Shown here one piece after another: positions 1-11,699 of a stretch of DNA of 64,000 nucleotides (position 1 is the stretch's first letter; every line of letters begins with the position of its first letter). The notes beneath the pieces are model-generated. The model worked only from the letters and a program-made list of their open reading frames with translations. It was not told the DNA's origin and did not search any database. The stretch is from Eonycteris spelaea. Taxonomy: Eukaryota; Chordata; Mammalia; Chiroptera; Pteropodidae. The translations under genes and the position numbers were made by a program. The stretch spans positions 13,539,001 to 13,603,000 of the forward strand of contig PUFA01000007.1 in NCBI GenBank assembly GCA_003508835.1, in the 5' to 3' direction.

Positions 1-164
1 TGTGTTTCATTTCTCAGACTGGGCGTTTGTTGCTTGTACATTCGTAATGTTACAACTTTTGAGTGCTTGAAATCTTTCATAATTAAAACAAATCTAAACC
101 CAAGTCCTGCTATCTGCTTTCAAGAAGCTCACAGGTTAGAACTAGAATTGTTACAAATAGTTGA

Positions 165-320
165 TATTTATTATCCCAGTCCTGGCAATTTCTGGCTGTG
201 TTCTTTGGGCAAGTTACTCAACTTCTCTCAGATAGTATTGTCACTGTAACATAGGGATAAAACAGTTGCTACCTCACAGAGCACTGAGTACCTGGAATAT
301 AGTAAGTGCTCAGAGACATG
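165..320 (+). repeat. MIR SINE fragment
   Basis: Carries the MIR core order: a tgtgttctttgggcaagtta-type stretch, a degraded pyrimidine-rich middle, and the 3' 'agtaagtgctcag' motif. It is an old tRNA-derived, L2-mobilised SINE with no function implied. The bases from about 330 to 900 that follow show nothing I can assign. Confidence 0.7.
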
Positions 321-329
321 TCTACATAT

Positions 330-925
330 AGCATCTTGGATCTGCCCAGCAACCCTAGAAATATGAAGCAGACTCAGGTGAGAGCTGGAAAATGATGTTT
401 TTCAGATTTGAACCTAAACACCACCTTTTCTCCTAACAAGACTGAAAGTTAAAGGAGATGAAAAATGAAATTTCCCTGTCATCTGTATTTCTCTCTTTCC
501 TCCTCTGTGTCCTCCGGACATTCAGCACTTTACAGTGGAACTTTACAGTGTTGGCTTCCACACTGTAGGCTTCCCAAGTAGGCACAGGATTGCCCCAACT
601 CTGCCCTGTGGCCAACCTATGTGCCTTACAACGTTCTCTTACCAGAAGGGAGCCCTGCTTGTCCTCTAGACCCTGCCAACGAGGCTGCCTGTGATTCCCA
701 AATGCCCCTGGACAGTTAGAGGTGCAGAACAACCTGCTGTGTCTTAGGCTTGCCGGCCATCTTGCCTGGTGTTAGTAAAGAGAAATTAAGCTATCTCGAG
801 AAGCTTAGTGTGGAGGTGAGGTGGTGTTCACAGCAGGCTGGGTCAAAGCCAAGGCTACTTTAGTTTCATCTGTTCCACATCCCTCATGTTTCTCTCCCCA
901 AGGCTCAGTGCAGGAGTACGAGAAA
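330..925. other. Unassigned sequence, no gene seen
   Basis: Unique-looking sequence. A 99-codon open frame on the minus strand (433-732) has no recognisable domain and no splice or promoter context, and I treat it as chance. Confidence 0.5.
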
Positions 926-927
926 TG

Positions 928-1240
928 ATCCTGGTGTAAAAAGGCTTGGGTTTGAAGCTGTCTTCTCTACTTACTAACTGTAAATCTTCGTCAAATAACC
1001 TCCCTGAGCTGATATTTCCTCATCTTAAAATGGTGATAGTTTTCTTTCTTCTTCCTTCCTTCCTTCCTTCCTTCCTTCCTTCCTTCCTTCCTTCCTCCTT
1101 TCTTTCTTTCTCTTTCTCTCTTCTCTCTTTCTCTTTCTTTCTCTCTTCCTCTCTCTCTCTTTCTCTCTCTCTCTCTTCCTTCCTTCCTTCCTTCTCTCAA
1201 GGTTGTTGAACAGCTTTAGCGATATAATGAATGATGAGTC
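928..1240 (+). repeat. MIR split by a pyrimidine microsatellite
   Basis: The 5' part (about 928-1040) matches the MIR core through the 'cctcatcttaaaatggtgata' region. The MIR-like 3' part, 'ggttgttgaa...ataatga', resumes at about 1200. A long TTCC/TCTTT tract sits between them, so the microsatellite grew inside the SINE. Confidence 0.6.
1041..1198 (+). repeat. Compound (TTCC)n / (CTTT)n / (CT)n microsatellite
   Basis: About 158 bp of almost pure pyrimidine on the + strand. Near-perfect TTCC units come first, then interrupted CTTT and CT units, then TTCC again. The three overlapping open frames here are low-complexity artefacts (Arg/Glu/Lys or Ser/Leu/Phe runs). The strand asymmetry would permit triplex (H-DNA) formation. 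Confidence 0.97.
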
Positions 1241-1539
1241 CAGATAGTGTCCTATAGACAAGGGAGTAGACACTGGGAAAGGAAGCTTCTGAGGGTAGAC
1301 TCATTGTAGTCCTTGTAAACTGTGCCTCTCCAAACCCCAATTTCTCTGTTGGCTCAAAGCCACTTCCTCAGTTAGAGCAAACCAGACTGTCTTGAACCCT
1401 GTATTTTGCCAACATCTCCTCTTGTCCCCTAATTTCAGTAGTGGACTGGATTGTGGTGGAGAGGGGAAGAAGGAAGCAGATATCATGCATAATGTTTTTT
1501 AAAAATCCAGGTTTCTTTTGGAAGAAACACCATAGTGAA

Positions 1540-1715
1540 GTGGGATGGACCTATACGTTCTGTGAGTTGCTTCACATCTCTGAGCCTGATTTTCTCAGCT
1601 GTAAAGCAGGGAACACAGTACCTTACTTACATGATGGTTATAAGGATCAACTGAGATGATGCATGGAGATACAACATGGGCCTTGTAGGTAGTAAGCATT
1701 TGGTAAGTGGCAGTC
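1540..1715 (+). repeat. MIR SINE
   Basis: Shows the MIR core (cttcacatctctgagcctga), the tract equivalent to 'ctgtaaaatggg', and the 3' part 'gtagtaagcatttggtaa'. It is nearly complete from the core to the 3' end. Confidence 0.8.
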
Positions 1716-2024
1716 ATTTATAACTAGTAATCACTGAACAGTGAGCTGCCTTCTGTGAAAATAGACACACCACCTGCTCTTTGGGGCCATCTTGGTCCGT
1801 TTATTTTTGAGATTCTCTGAGTGTTCATCTGACCTAGATTTCTCCTGTAGACAAATCTCAAGGATGAAGGCTCCCATCATGGGGTTTTATACAAGGAAAG
1901 TCTTAGGGGATTTTTTTTAAGGGTTTGTGATTTAGAACAGTCCCCTAATTGTTGCTGGTTGATGAGGGCTAGTGGAAGTATGTTTTACAATATCTGACAT
2001 CTGAAAATATAGAGATCTGCACAC

Positions 2025-2165
2025 AGGATATTCATTCATTCAAGAAAAAATTAGTGTTCTAGACGTAGAAGCAGGGGCTGCAGGTGAAACAGTGAACAGG
2101 GCTTGCCTCCCTTATAGAGCTTCCAGTCTGGCAGGGAGAACAGAGAAGTAAATAAGATGAGAGCT
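2025..2165 (-). repeat. L2 LINE 3' end, antisense
   Basis: Reads as the reverse complement of the L2 3' terminus: attcattcaa, then a 'tgttctagac...' segment, 'acagtgaacagggcttgcct', 'gagcttccagtctgg' and a run of aa/taa. Ancient non-LTR retrotransposon, 5' truncated. Confidence 0.75.
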
Positions 2166-2264
2166 CTGATTGTCTCAGAGAGGTTACAGTTTGGTAGGGG
2201 AAACAGGTAATTCAGCAGGTTGAGAGTGCTACTGGGTAGCTGGGCTACCCACGTCCTTGGAGTG

Positions 2265-2400
2265 GTGGGAAGGTCGCTGATCCCGGGTGCCAGGCTCTGC
2301 CACTGGTGTGGCCTGGGCAGGTCCTTTCCAACTTCTGGGCTTTCATTTTTCCCATCTGTGAACAAGGAACTCTCTGTAGTTCATGTACTCTCAGCCCTTT
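2265..2400 (+). repeat. MIR SINE fragment
   Basis: Contains 'aggctctgccactggtgtgg', followed by 'cctgggcaggtcctttccaa' and 'ctttcatttttcccatctgtg', the usual MIR core order. A (T)15 tract and a GTT-repeat tract follow at 2419-2465. Confidence 0.75.
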
Positions 2401-2465
2401 CAGTTCTTACCTTCTGGTGTTTTTTTTTTTTTTTTTAATTTTTAATTTGTTGTTGTTGTTGTTTG

Positions 2466-4490
2466 TCATGTGACATTTCTGGGAAAGTGAGTAACAGTCT
2501 GGTTTAAAGTGTGAATAGAATAATTAAAACAAAAAGGGGGGCTAAGGGGACAAGCCTGTTTCTGTGTATTTTTTGTCCTTCTTTGGGAAAGTATAACACA
2601 TTTCGATCGAATGCTTATGGGCTTGGGCTACACAGAGGCTTCCAGGGGGGATTCCCACAGTTCACTGAGTGACTGAAATGGCCATAAGACACCAAAAGGA
2701 GAAGAAATCTTCCTTAAGACCAAATAAATGAAGGGCTACTGCTCATGGAGAAAGTGGCCCTGGACATCCAGGGTGAACCCAGGGGTCTTGAGAATAGATT
2801 GGCTGAGTATGGCGGAGTGAACTCTCCAGGTTAATTTCGTCCCTAAACAGAATGGCCTCTCCCAACGGAAGGCTTTTTCTCATGGCACTTCCCATTAGCT
2901 GAGTGTAACAAGAAGGCAGAGGGCAAAGGAGGCTGGTAATGCACTCCACAGTAGTCAGCCTCTTGAGGGTCAAAGCAGGGTCTGGTGTACAAAAGAGAAT
3001 TTGCAGAGCTGGGAAGCAGAGCAGAGTTGATACTAAGCAAGAGGCTCCTCAAACTCTCAAGGCCTTGGGGCCAAGAATCCAAGTCCCCACTGAGCCATTG
3101 CTCAAACACATGTACACATGTACCTGGCCTTCTCTTACTCTCTTTCCCACGGCAGTAGTAAAGGAGCCACAGACCACATGTATTGGTTGGGCAGAAAAAG
3201 GTCCACGCTGTAACAGGAAGTAGAGGAGAAACCTGATTTCATTGACCTGTCTTTCCCAGAAGATGAGGGACCGGCATGGACCCGCCCTTTTCCCCAAGAC
3301 GAACATGTTTTTCCATTCATGGGAAGGGTAGGACAGATGGACGTTTGTTAGATGTCTGTTCATGTGGAGTACAGAGTTTGCCTTTGTGTATGTTGTTTGC
3401 CTCTGAATCTTTTGGTGATTAACTTCTGCAAGTCGACAGCTCCAGAGCCAGCTGCCTTTGGAGGAAGCAGGCAGGCCTGGCTCAGAAAACCTGGTGACAC
3501 TAATGAAGTTTGACTGCAAAGCCTTCCCTCTTCTCTCATTCCTGCGAGACCCAACCCAACACCACGGGCCAAGCACCCACATCTCTCTCCCATCGGAGAA
3601 AACAAAAAGTCTGATGAAGTTATTCACTCCGGGTGTTAGGGACTTAATGCATCCCCTTCGCTTCTTCGCCCCCCACCACCACCCCAGGAAAATCTGTGTT
3701 TCCAGGATGAGTGGGTGGTGCTGAACCCAAATGAGTGAATCACTAATGATGGAATCCCAGGAACTTGGGGAGGTCATATTTCTGGGGTGGATTCCCTCCT
3801 GACATTGTTTATACATACAAAGGTGGCAGCCACGTACTGTCTCCCGAAAGAACATTGTCCCTGTGGGTGTGACAGTGGAGAATGAGAGGCAGCTCCAGGC
3901 TGAAGCCAAAGCCTGATTTTTAAAACCAAATCTGTCCCTTTGAATGAAAACAGATCAAACATCCACACAGCCTCTCTGAGCTTAGGGAAGAGTCTCTGCC
4001 CTCCTCTCTGAAACTGGGTTCCTGTCACCTGGAACGTGGTGCTGTTGTTATGCAATGTCCCTGTTGGCAGAGGTGTTTGGGCCCCTTGTTTTCAGGGTGT
4101 GCCATTTCCAAGAAGGAGCTGTGGCCTTTGAATAGGACGGAGTGACTGAATAGAGGCCCTGGTGCCAAATGAGGGAGCCAAGAAAAGGGAGAGAAGAGAA
4201 AGTTCTGACTTTTACACGAAGACGAGACAGGCGCTCCCATGGCATCCAGATGGCAGCCCTACTGTTTTGCAGCAGACTTGGGGTCAGGCTGCGGGCAGAG
4301 CTGAGCTGGGGGCAGGGAGGAGACTGTCCAGGCCAAGCAGAGGAGATGGGCAAAGTCTCCAGCACTGCGAGAAAAGTGAGTCTCAACTCTTGTCAGGAGC
4401 TGTAGGCTTGGTGGAGAATGCCTCTCAACGTTCAAGTTCAGATCCCACAAACTTATAAAAGCCAGCCTTGTGAGAAGGACTGTTCCTACT
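2466..4490. other. Unique sequence, no gene supported
   Basis: About 2 kb without a repeat I can name. The longest open frame of the window (3049-3909, minus, 286 codons) lies here. Its translation has no recognisable domain or signal peptide and no codon-periodicity evidence that I can judge, and no splice or promoter context was seen. Treated as non-coding; see the findings. Confidence 0.5.
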
Positions 4491-4577
4491 AAGTGCAGCA
4501 ACATTACCAACAATAATCACTACTCCCATTTATTAGCATTTACTCCAAAGTCTTTACATATTTACTCAAGTCCTTGA

Positions 4578-4835
4578 AATGCCCTATTCATTCACCCAAC
4601 AAATATTCAATTCCTACTTGGAATCAGGCACAGTTCTAGGCACTTAAGGCAGATCAAGGGACAGGGCAGACAAAACCCCTGCCCTCATAGCAGGGCTATT
4701 ACCTGCAATTAATAATGCCCAAGTCTAGGGGGTGCCATATGCATGGGCCATTGTGTGAATGGGGTGCCCTGGCATTGAGCAGCCTGGCAACCCCTCTCTG
4801 TGGAGCTCTCATTTGAGTGGAGGTAATAGAACACC
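4578..4835 (-). repeat. L2 LINE 3' end, antisense, apparently interrupted
   Basis: The segment 4578-4695 matches antisense L2 (attcattcacccaacaaata, then ggcacagttctaggcact, then cctgccctcat). The next expected L2 block ('ggagctctcatttgagtgga') appears only at about 4803-4823, so roughly 105 bp of other sequence lies between. Confidence 0.65.
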
Positions 4836-4844
4836 AATGAGGCA

Positions 4845-4965
4845 GGTATTATCCCCCAGTCACAGTTTGAGACACAGAGGGGTTAAGTAACTTGCTGAAT
4901 TTTTCAGCCTAAAATGACTGAGCCATGCATAATTTGTATCAGAGTTGGACTGACCTAAAGCCCTT
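4845..4965 (-). repeat. MIR SINE, antisense
   Basis: Contains 'gaggcaggtattatccccca', then 'gacacagaggggttaagtaa' and 'cttgctgaattttt', the reverse complement of the MIR core. The 3' flank runs into the duplicated block at 4941. Confidence 0.75.
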
Positions 4966-5032
4966 GCAATTCACTCATGCCATGTACATGCCATTCTCTC
5001 CCTGGTGGGTATCGGGACAAGAAAGTAGACAG
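4941..5032 (+). repeat. Local direct duplication, copy 1
   Basis: A 92-bp block that recurs at 5710-5800 with roughly 85% identity by eye. Shared landmarks are 'ctgacctaaagcc', 'atgccatg', 'cattctctccctggtggg' and 'gggacaaga'. Its first ~25 bp appear to be the end of the adjoining MIR, which suggests this is the source copy. Confidence 0.85.
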
Positions 5033-5709
5033 GCTGGTAAGGGCAGAGCCAGGCTGGCTGGCCTCATAGAGGCGCCGTGTCCTGCCCGGGTAGAATAGGA
5101 CCAACTTAGAGGTAACAGAATCCCTTGGTGAGGCTGACTTAGCTATAGGAAGTCTTGATATGATCAGATGTCTCCATGGAAAGGTTGCGGGGACCTGCCT
5201 TTTACCTTCACTGGATGATGACTTATTCAGAAAGGTCTATTCCTGGGTAGACCTTATGGTGCAGAAGGGCCAGAGTCAGCTATTGGTTCATCCATTTATT
5301 TATCATTTATTCATCATTTATTAACGCCCTAACTACATTGGCAGAGGGCTAGAGAAGTAGGTCCAGGGACCTAGAGGTTTGTAAGGGTAACCTCCAAAAT
5401 CCTTTGGTTCAGACTAGAAAGAGTCCTCTGGTGCCCTGGGTCAGTTTCCTAAATAACATGAGTGAATGTAGCAAGAACAGAGACAGGGCTGTCCTCTGGT
5501 GAGTTCATACTGCTAGGGCTGGATCTAGTTTCCATAATAATGAACATGAGTCTTGCCCTAGGACCAGACATGATGCTACCCAAGACATGAAAAGGAGAGA
5601 GCCTTGTCTAAGTTCTACCTTTTGTCCCAGCTTCTTCCTTGATGAAGGAAGGAAGATGGCCTCTGGTCATGCCCCTCCTCTTCTGCTGTGTCTCCCTTCC
5701 CCCACCCCC
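5033..5709. other. Unassigned sequence between the two duplicate blocks
   Basis: No gene. A short AT-rich run with TTTATTATCATT-like units lies at about 5290-5325 and may be a degraded L2/MIR edge. Nothing else can be named. Confidence 0.4.
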
Positions 5710-5800
5710 AGAGCTGAACTGACCTAAAGCCTGACAATTCACCCATGCCATGCACATGACATTCTCTCCCTGGTGGGCACAGGGACAAGAGAGTAGCCAG
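5710..5800 (+). repeat. Local direct duplication, copy 2
   Basis: Second copy of the 4941-5032 block in the same orientation, 769 bp downstream. It carries the short MIR-like stub at its left end but no MIR beyond it, consistent with having been copied from the upstream block. Confidence 0.85.
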
Positions 5801-8025
5801 ATGCACTGAGTGTGTAGTAGGCTTCTGAAATCTGAACAGGGATATCAGAGACCTAATGCCAACTGCTTTAGAATGGCAATCTTTTGAGACTCTGAGGAAG
5901 AACAGAGATTCTGAGAGGCATCTCTCAATGTGAGACAAGGTTAAATGGGACACAAGCAAAAAAAAAAAAAAAACTTAGGAAGGTGGATAGCTAATTTTTG
6001 GCTATGCAATACTTCCCTTTTTTGTCTGTTGTTGGTGTCTCTCCCTCTCGATCCTTCCATCCTTGTTGACACTTGGAGCTCAGGTCTGAGGTGAAAGAAA
6101 TGACTGGTTAGGTAAGTTAGTTGTAGCTTCTTGGAGGAAGGCAGAAGGCAATAGACCCTGATAAAAGAACGTGACTTCTCTCCTGGGCCCAACGTGATGC
6201 TTCCACTTAGGCTTCTGTGGATCCTGGAACTCTCCCCTTAGTTCCTCCAGATTTTGCGAAAGATCTTTGTGCTCGTAACAGAGGGAGGAAGACAAGAGTT
6301 AGGGCTGGTGGGATTAGTAGTGGGAACACTAATTTCTCCTTTCTTCGGATTCAGTGATCTTCTTATGTTGGAGCAGAGTTCATTACCACTGATGGGGAGA
6401 GTGACATGAGTTCAGTAGTAAGCAGAATTCCTTCCCTCAACTCCTCCGGTTCACCAGTGGTTCCAATTCCCATGCGTCACTTCCTAGAAGTATATTTGAT
6501 TTCTGTTAATATGTAAATCCCTTAAATTGTTTGTCATGAGCTCCCTGGAGGAAATGAAGGGTCTGAAATACTAGTGAGAGAACAGAAAGTTATTTGAGAC
6601 TGGGAGAGAGAGAATGTCAGAGGGAAACCTGGTTTGCTAAAAGCAAATTTCACCTTCCTGTCGATTTTGCCCAAGACCAGTGTTGCGTTGGCAGTCTCTT
6701 TTTTGGAATAGTAATTTTGATGAGAGTTTGGGTGAGGGATGGCAAATGCCTGTACAGTTATTGCCATCCTTCTTCTCGCCACACCTTAGCACAGACTCCG
6801 TTTTTCCTGCTCGATGAGATTGTGGCCTCAGATCCTTCTTGAGGCAGCGTTCCGTGCAGCCTCTGCCGATCAGAGTGGATGTTTGAGATAAAGCCCGTTC
6901 CCTCTGCTAGTTAGGACCTTTGTTACGCATTCTCTATACTTGCTTACTGCCGAGTAAGTCCCATCTTATTGTTGTGACTTCCACAGAACTTGGAACTCAG
7001 AGCATAGTTCTGTGTTGATTCACAGAATGTCTTCTGGATCGATGGCTTTCAGTGTAGACTAAACTCGACTGACTCACCGGTATCTATTTGTCTCCTCCAC
7101 CCACCAAGCTGGTTCTCTAGGCTTGGCGGGAGTTCTGGCTGAGACCTCTCTCTCATTGCTCCATTGTCTCTCTATTACTAATGAGGCGTTGCTTCTTAAT
7201 TACTAGGTGTTGGGTAGCAGAATTAATTTCTTTTGTTTCAGTGGATTTAGGAAAGAGCTCATGAATATTTCTTGTGCTTCTCATGAACTGCCTGATTTTT
7301 TCATTTCTAGGAGTTCAAAGGTCACTGAGCTAGGAATTAGGGCAAATTAAAGTTAGCTGGGAATCAGAGTGAAGGGAGACTAGGCAAAGGCCTGCAACAT
7401 CAACAGGTGTGACATTGACCTCATCACTGAAGCATTCAGACTCTTTGATATAAGTGCCCTGAATTCTCTGTTGCCTTAAAGTGAAAAACCATCAGACTGT
7501 GGGAGTAATAGGTGCTCCAGGTAACTCAGTATTCTAATTGATGAAAATGAATGAAATTATGACATTAAGTTGCCAGTAGCCTTCGCTGTAAAAAGTTGTT
7601 TCAACATAGATGAGTCTGAATTTCCTACCTCAGGGTGTCCCACCTCCTGAGTATTACTGAGCCCTTAATGATTTCATTTCAAGACCTCAGGAGCCTAATC
7701 CTGAGAAGTGAAGAGTGGGAAAATTTTGCTGAAATTTATTTGATCCATCAAGAAATTATATTTTTTGCATTAAATCCAAGAGTGGTTTTTGTTTGTTTGT
7801 TTGTTGTTTTAACCAATGTTTTTTTCTTCATGAAAGCTGAAAAGTTAAGGAAGGTAGAGTCTTGTTGGATTCTAATTAATGGATGGACTCTTTCTCTATG
7901 TTTTGGAAAAGCTATTTCTGAGGGTAAACTCAGTGTCTAGTCCTGGTCATCTGTGTTGGCCACATTCAGCATGAAGGGCTGGAATTTGCCATAGTCATTC
8001 TCATCAAGACTGTCCCGGCCATACA
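5801..8025. other. Unique sequence, no gene supported
   Basis: Contains an A15 run at 5959-5973 and a GTTT run near 7790-7803. No repeat family or exon could be recognised, and the open frames are all under 105 codons with no recognisable motif. Confidence 0.45.
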
Positions 8026-8029
8026 CTCT

Positions 8030-8145
8030 GATCCCGAGAGGTCACTGAACTTCTATGACCCTCAGTTCCTCCTATGTAAAGTGGGCAGAATCATCAGGGA
8101 AGGCAAAGTATTAACCTAAGTGAGGAAAGTGTATTATTGCTGCCT
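8030..8145 (+). repeat. MIR SINE fragment
   Basis: Contains 'ggtcactgaacttctatgac', then 'cctcagttcctcctatgtaa' and 'agtgggcagaatcatca', which is a diverged MIR core. Confidence 0.6.
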
Positions 8146-8354
8146 TGAAAAACTTGTGGAAAGACATTAGACATATCTTTATTCAATCTGATGTTGAAAT
8201 TTATTTTTTAAATAAAATTTATCAGATTTCCCATGATAGACTAAATATATTCCCTTTATACATTTTACAGAAAACTAGAAATAAGAAAAAAATCACACAA
8301 AGTTCTTCCACCTGTATACAGCTTCTCTTAAATTTTAGTTTACTTCCTTCTAGC

Positions 8355-8830
8355 TATATTTTTGTGCACTTTTTATTGTGGTAAAATACACATAACATAA
8401 ATTTATCATGTTAACCATTAAGTGTACAGTTTGGTGGCATTAAGTAAGTTCACATTGTTGTGCAACCATCACCAGTCCATCTCCAGAACTCTTTCATTAA
8501 TTCAAGCTGAAACTCTGTATCTACTAAACAATGACTACCTGTTACCCCTGAAGAGCAATATTTTATTTTTTGTCTCTATGAATTTGACTATTCTCTATGC
8601 TTTATATAAGTGAGATCATTTCTAGTTATTTTTATAGACTTTTTTAAAATAAAAAATATGAATCGAGCCCAATGAAGTTCTGATTTCTTAACATTTAACA
8701 TTATAAGTATCTTTTCATATTGTTGTATTATCGATATAAACATTTGAATGGCTCAACATTATCAAATTGAGTGAATGCATTGTCTATCATATTGTTTGCT
8801 ATTTTAAAGAATGTCGTAGAAACATTGTTA
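8355..8830 (-). repeat. L1M LINE 3' region, antisense
   Basis: The stretch 8360-8635 follows the well-known antisense L1M 3' region almost block by block: a 'ttattgtggtaaaatacaca' block, 'taaccattaagtgtacagtt', 'cacattgttgtgcaaccatc', 'ccatctccagaactctttca' and 'tctctatgaatttgac'. The part from 8640 to 8830 is more diverged (atcttttcatattgttgtat) and is probably a continuation. No intact reading frame. Confidence 0.85.
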
Positions 8831-11275
8831 GGTAGAACTCATCATATTGAGGATCACTTCCTTTGTGTAGATTCAAGAAATCAGTTACTGGCTTAAAAGG
8901 AATGAGAACTTTTTTAGGCTTATGATCTCTATTGCTGAAAAGCTAGGAAAACGTTGTCAGATGGTGCCATTCACAGCTGGGATGGGCTTTTTCTGGGGTC
9001 TGTGAGGTCCTAGTCTCTGAGGTAGCTGAGTACTTCTAGGGTCGACTTAAGCACTGACTATTGGGAGGGTGGGATGCGTAGGGGGTGCTTCCAAAATTCC
9101 TATATAAGAGAGGCTAAGGGATGCTTATTTCTTCAAAATGGGTGTTAAGAGTTTTCCTTGAAGCAGCACACGCCCAACGAGCCCTGTTTTTTTTACATTG
9201 CGTGCTTATTTGGGGGCAACCTGGATGCTTGCTGATGAAGGTTGTGGAGAGTCTACAGCTCCCCATTCCCCCCAGCCACACCTTGGCACCTCCACCAGGT
9301 CAGGGATTGACACTTGTGACTTTTTAAACCTCTCCCACCTGAGTTTTTGTGATTCCAGGACTCTGCTACTGTATAGTGGACCAGTTGGATCCAATGACTT
9401 TTGCTTTCTTGCATCAACCTGGCTCATCCACACCTTTTTCATTCTATCCCAAACATCAGGAAGAGGTGGATCCATCTCTCCCTTCCAAGGAAAGCCCATG
9501 TCACAATAAGCACTCCTGTGCATCTCCCCAATGCTTTCTTGGTGGCACCATCTGATGACACTGCTTTCGCTGCCCTCAGCTGCTCTCCAAGAAGACGTCA
9601 CAACCGCGAGAATCCCAGTCAGCCCACTTTCTTCCTGTGGCACTGTGTACTTTGGCTGCCAGGCCAGAAAGCCAGGCCTATTTTTACCTATCATTTTGAT
9701 ACTATCTTGGGGTGTAATTGGAATTGAGCTCTTGGTGTGGAAATTCTTACTCAGAACACAAGGCATTGAAGAGAGCTTGGAGGCTGAACTCTGGGAGGAC
9801 TCTTGCCGGAGGCCTCTTGGCAGGGATGGCTCTGATTTCTTGGAGCGGCGATGTGGCCAACAGGTGGATATTTCCATTGGGAGAGATTTCCGCTTTTTCA
9901 GTAGCTATGGGCCATGGCGAACACTGTCATGTCCAGCCCCCTCTGCATTATTTGATGAATATGTGGGTGGACTGCTCTGTGGTTTAATTCTAATGGCAGA
10001 GCACTGAGCATTTGTTAGTTCTTCCTGTCCCTGTGGGAACCTTGGTCACACCTCACTGTGTTTCCCTTGAGATGTTGTTTGGGGTGCTGCGAACTGCTTC
10101 ACGCCCTTCTGAATGATGACACTCAGATGCCAGCCAGATTCTAAGTCAATGATCTCACCTTTGAGAACTACCTGTGTGTGAAAAGTCCTATGATTGTGAC
10201 CCACACCAGGAATATCAACCGAAAATTTTTTTCAAAGGACACACATTTCATTGATACATGAGGTTTGCATCTTTTTCTGAGTTTTTTCTCTGCACAGTGA
10301 ATGCAGTGATTTTTAAAAATCAGATATTTTTTTCTCTCTTAATTATATTTCTCATGTGAGGTTGATTCTAACACAGTAGCAACCAATGGATGCCCATTTA
10401 CTAGAGAAAGTAATGATTTCATGATGGCCCGAAAGGGAATACAATAATTTATGAAATCCATATTTGGTTATTCTTTTCCTTTCTCAACTGAGATGTCAGT
10501 TCTGACAGTGCTCAATAGAAGAAAACAATCAAATTGTGACTTTTTAAATTTTACATTTTAATTATTTTTAACTATTATGGAGCTAACGCATACACAGATG
10601 GTGGCAGAATAACTAACAGATATCCATCTTTAAGCCTCAGGGATGATCAACCCTTGGCCAATTCTCCTTCTTCTGACACCTATATCTACTTTTTAAATGA
10701 AGAAAACTTTGAGGTCTTAAAAGGGATGAAACTGGATCTGTAATGAAAACATTAGACAAGTAATCTATATTTATAGTTTCTAATGAGGTGGAATTGCAAT
10801 AGGAACTCAATTTGTTAGATAAACTTAAAAGGACATGGCATATTTTCAGTCACTTGTTGAAATCAAGAATTGAATTCTGCAGAGCACACTTATTACTATA
10901 ATTCAGAACTATATATATGGAATGTGTTTCCCAAGAGGTAAGCTCAGATCTAATTGATTTAATTTTCCATTTGCCTAGCTATGTGATTGGTTAGCCATGT
11001 TACTTTTATCCAGAGAGTGGTCTCCAAGCTTATTACACACATACTTCTATCAGTAAAGAATTGTGTGTATCCATAATATAAAGTACTTATTTTTGAATTA
11101 TACATAAATTCTATTATGGGGTAAAGTAAGTATATTATAAAATATATAAAAACAGAAACTAAAGGATAAAATAATAAGTAAAAATGAAGAGCTCTAATAA
11201 TTCTAATAGTTTCCTCTTGCCCTCAATAGATCCTCTTGTACGTACCCCAATTTGAAAGCTGTGGGACATAATATG
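8831..11275. other. Unique sequence with a stop-poor core, no gene supported
   Basis: No known repeat recognised. Between about 9121 and 10007 several frames on both strands stay open (223 codons minus at 9206-9877; 158 codons plus at 9531-10007), but no translation resembles a protein family I know. From 10200 the sequence is AT-rich and uninformative. Confidence 0.45.
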
Positions 11276-11279
11276 CTTT

Positions 11280-11500
11280 ATAGTGAGGGGTCAGTAGTAG
11301 AGCTGGATAGCCTGGATTCAAATCCCAGCTCCACTACTCCTTAGTTGTGAGTTCTTGGACACTTAACCTCCACAAATCTATCTTTTTAACTGTAAATATG
11401 AGAGCATTAATAACTTACAAGGTTTTGTAAGGCTTAATCCTTACAGTACCTGGTACATGGTAAACGTTTGATTCATTTTAGCTAATAATGATGATAATAT
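11280..11500 (+). repeat. MIR SINE, near full length
   Basis: Runs from 'agagctggatagcctggatt' and 'caaatcccagctccactact' through 'cacttaacctccacaaatct' and 'ctgtaaatatgagagcatta' to 'agtacctggtacatggtaaa'. All MIR blocks are in order. Confidence 0.9.
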
Positions 11501-11699
11501 ACAGTTCTCGAGGGTGGGGCTGGGTCTAGGTTTTTCTTGATTTTTTAAAAATAGAATCCCACAGCACGATGCATACATTGGCACTTACGCGGGTATTGTG
11601 GTGCTGTTGATGATAACGATGGTGATGCTACAATGATGGACAGCTCCAGCAGGCATAGCACCAGGGGAAGGCAAAAGGACTATTTGATCAGCTTAAGCA

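Noticed and set aside
946..1273. Arg/Glu/Lys- and Ser/Leu-rich open frames
   Set aside because: Direct product of the pyrimidine microsatellite read in several frames.
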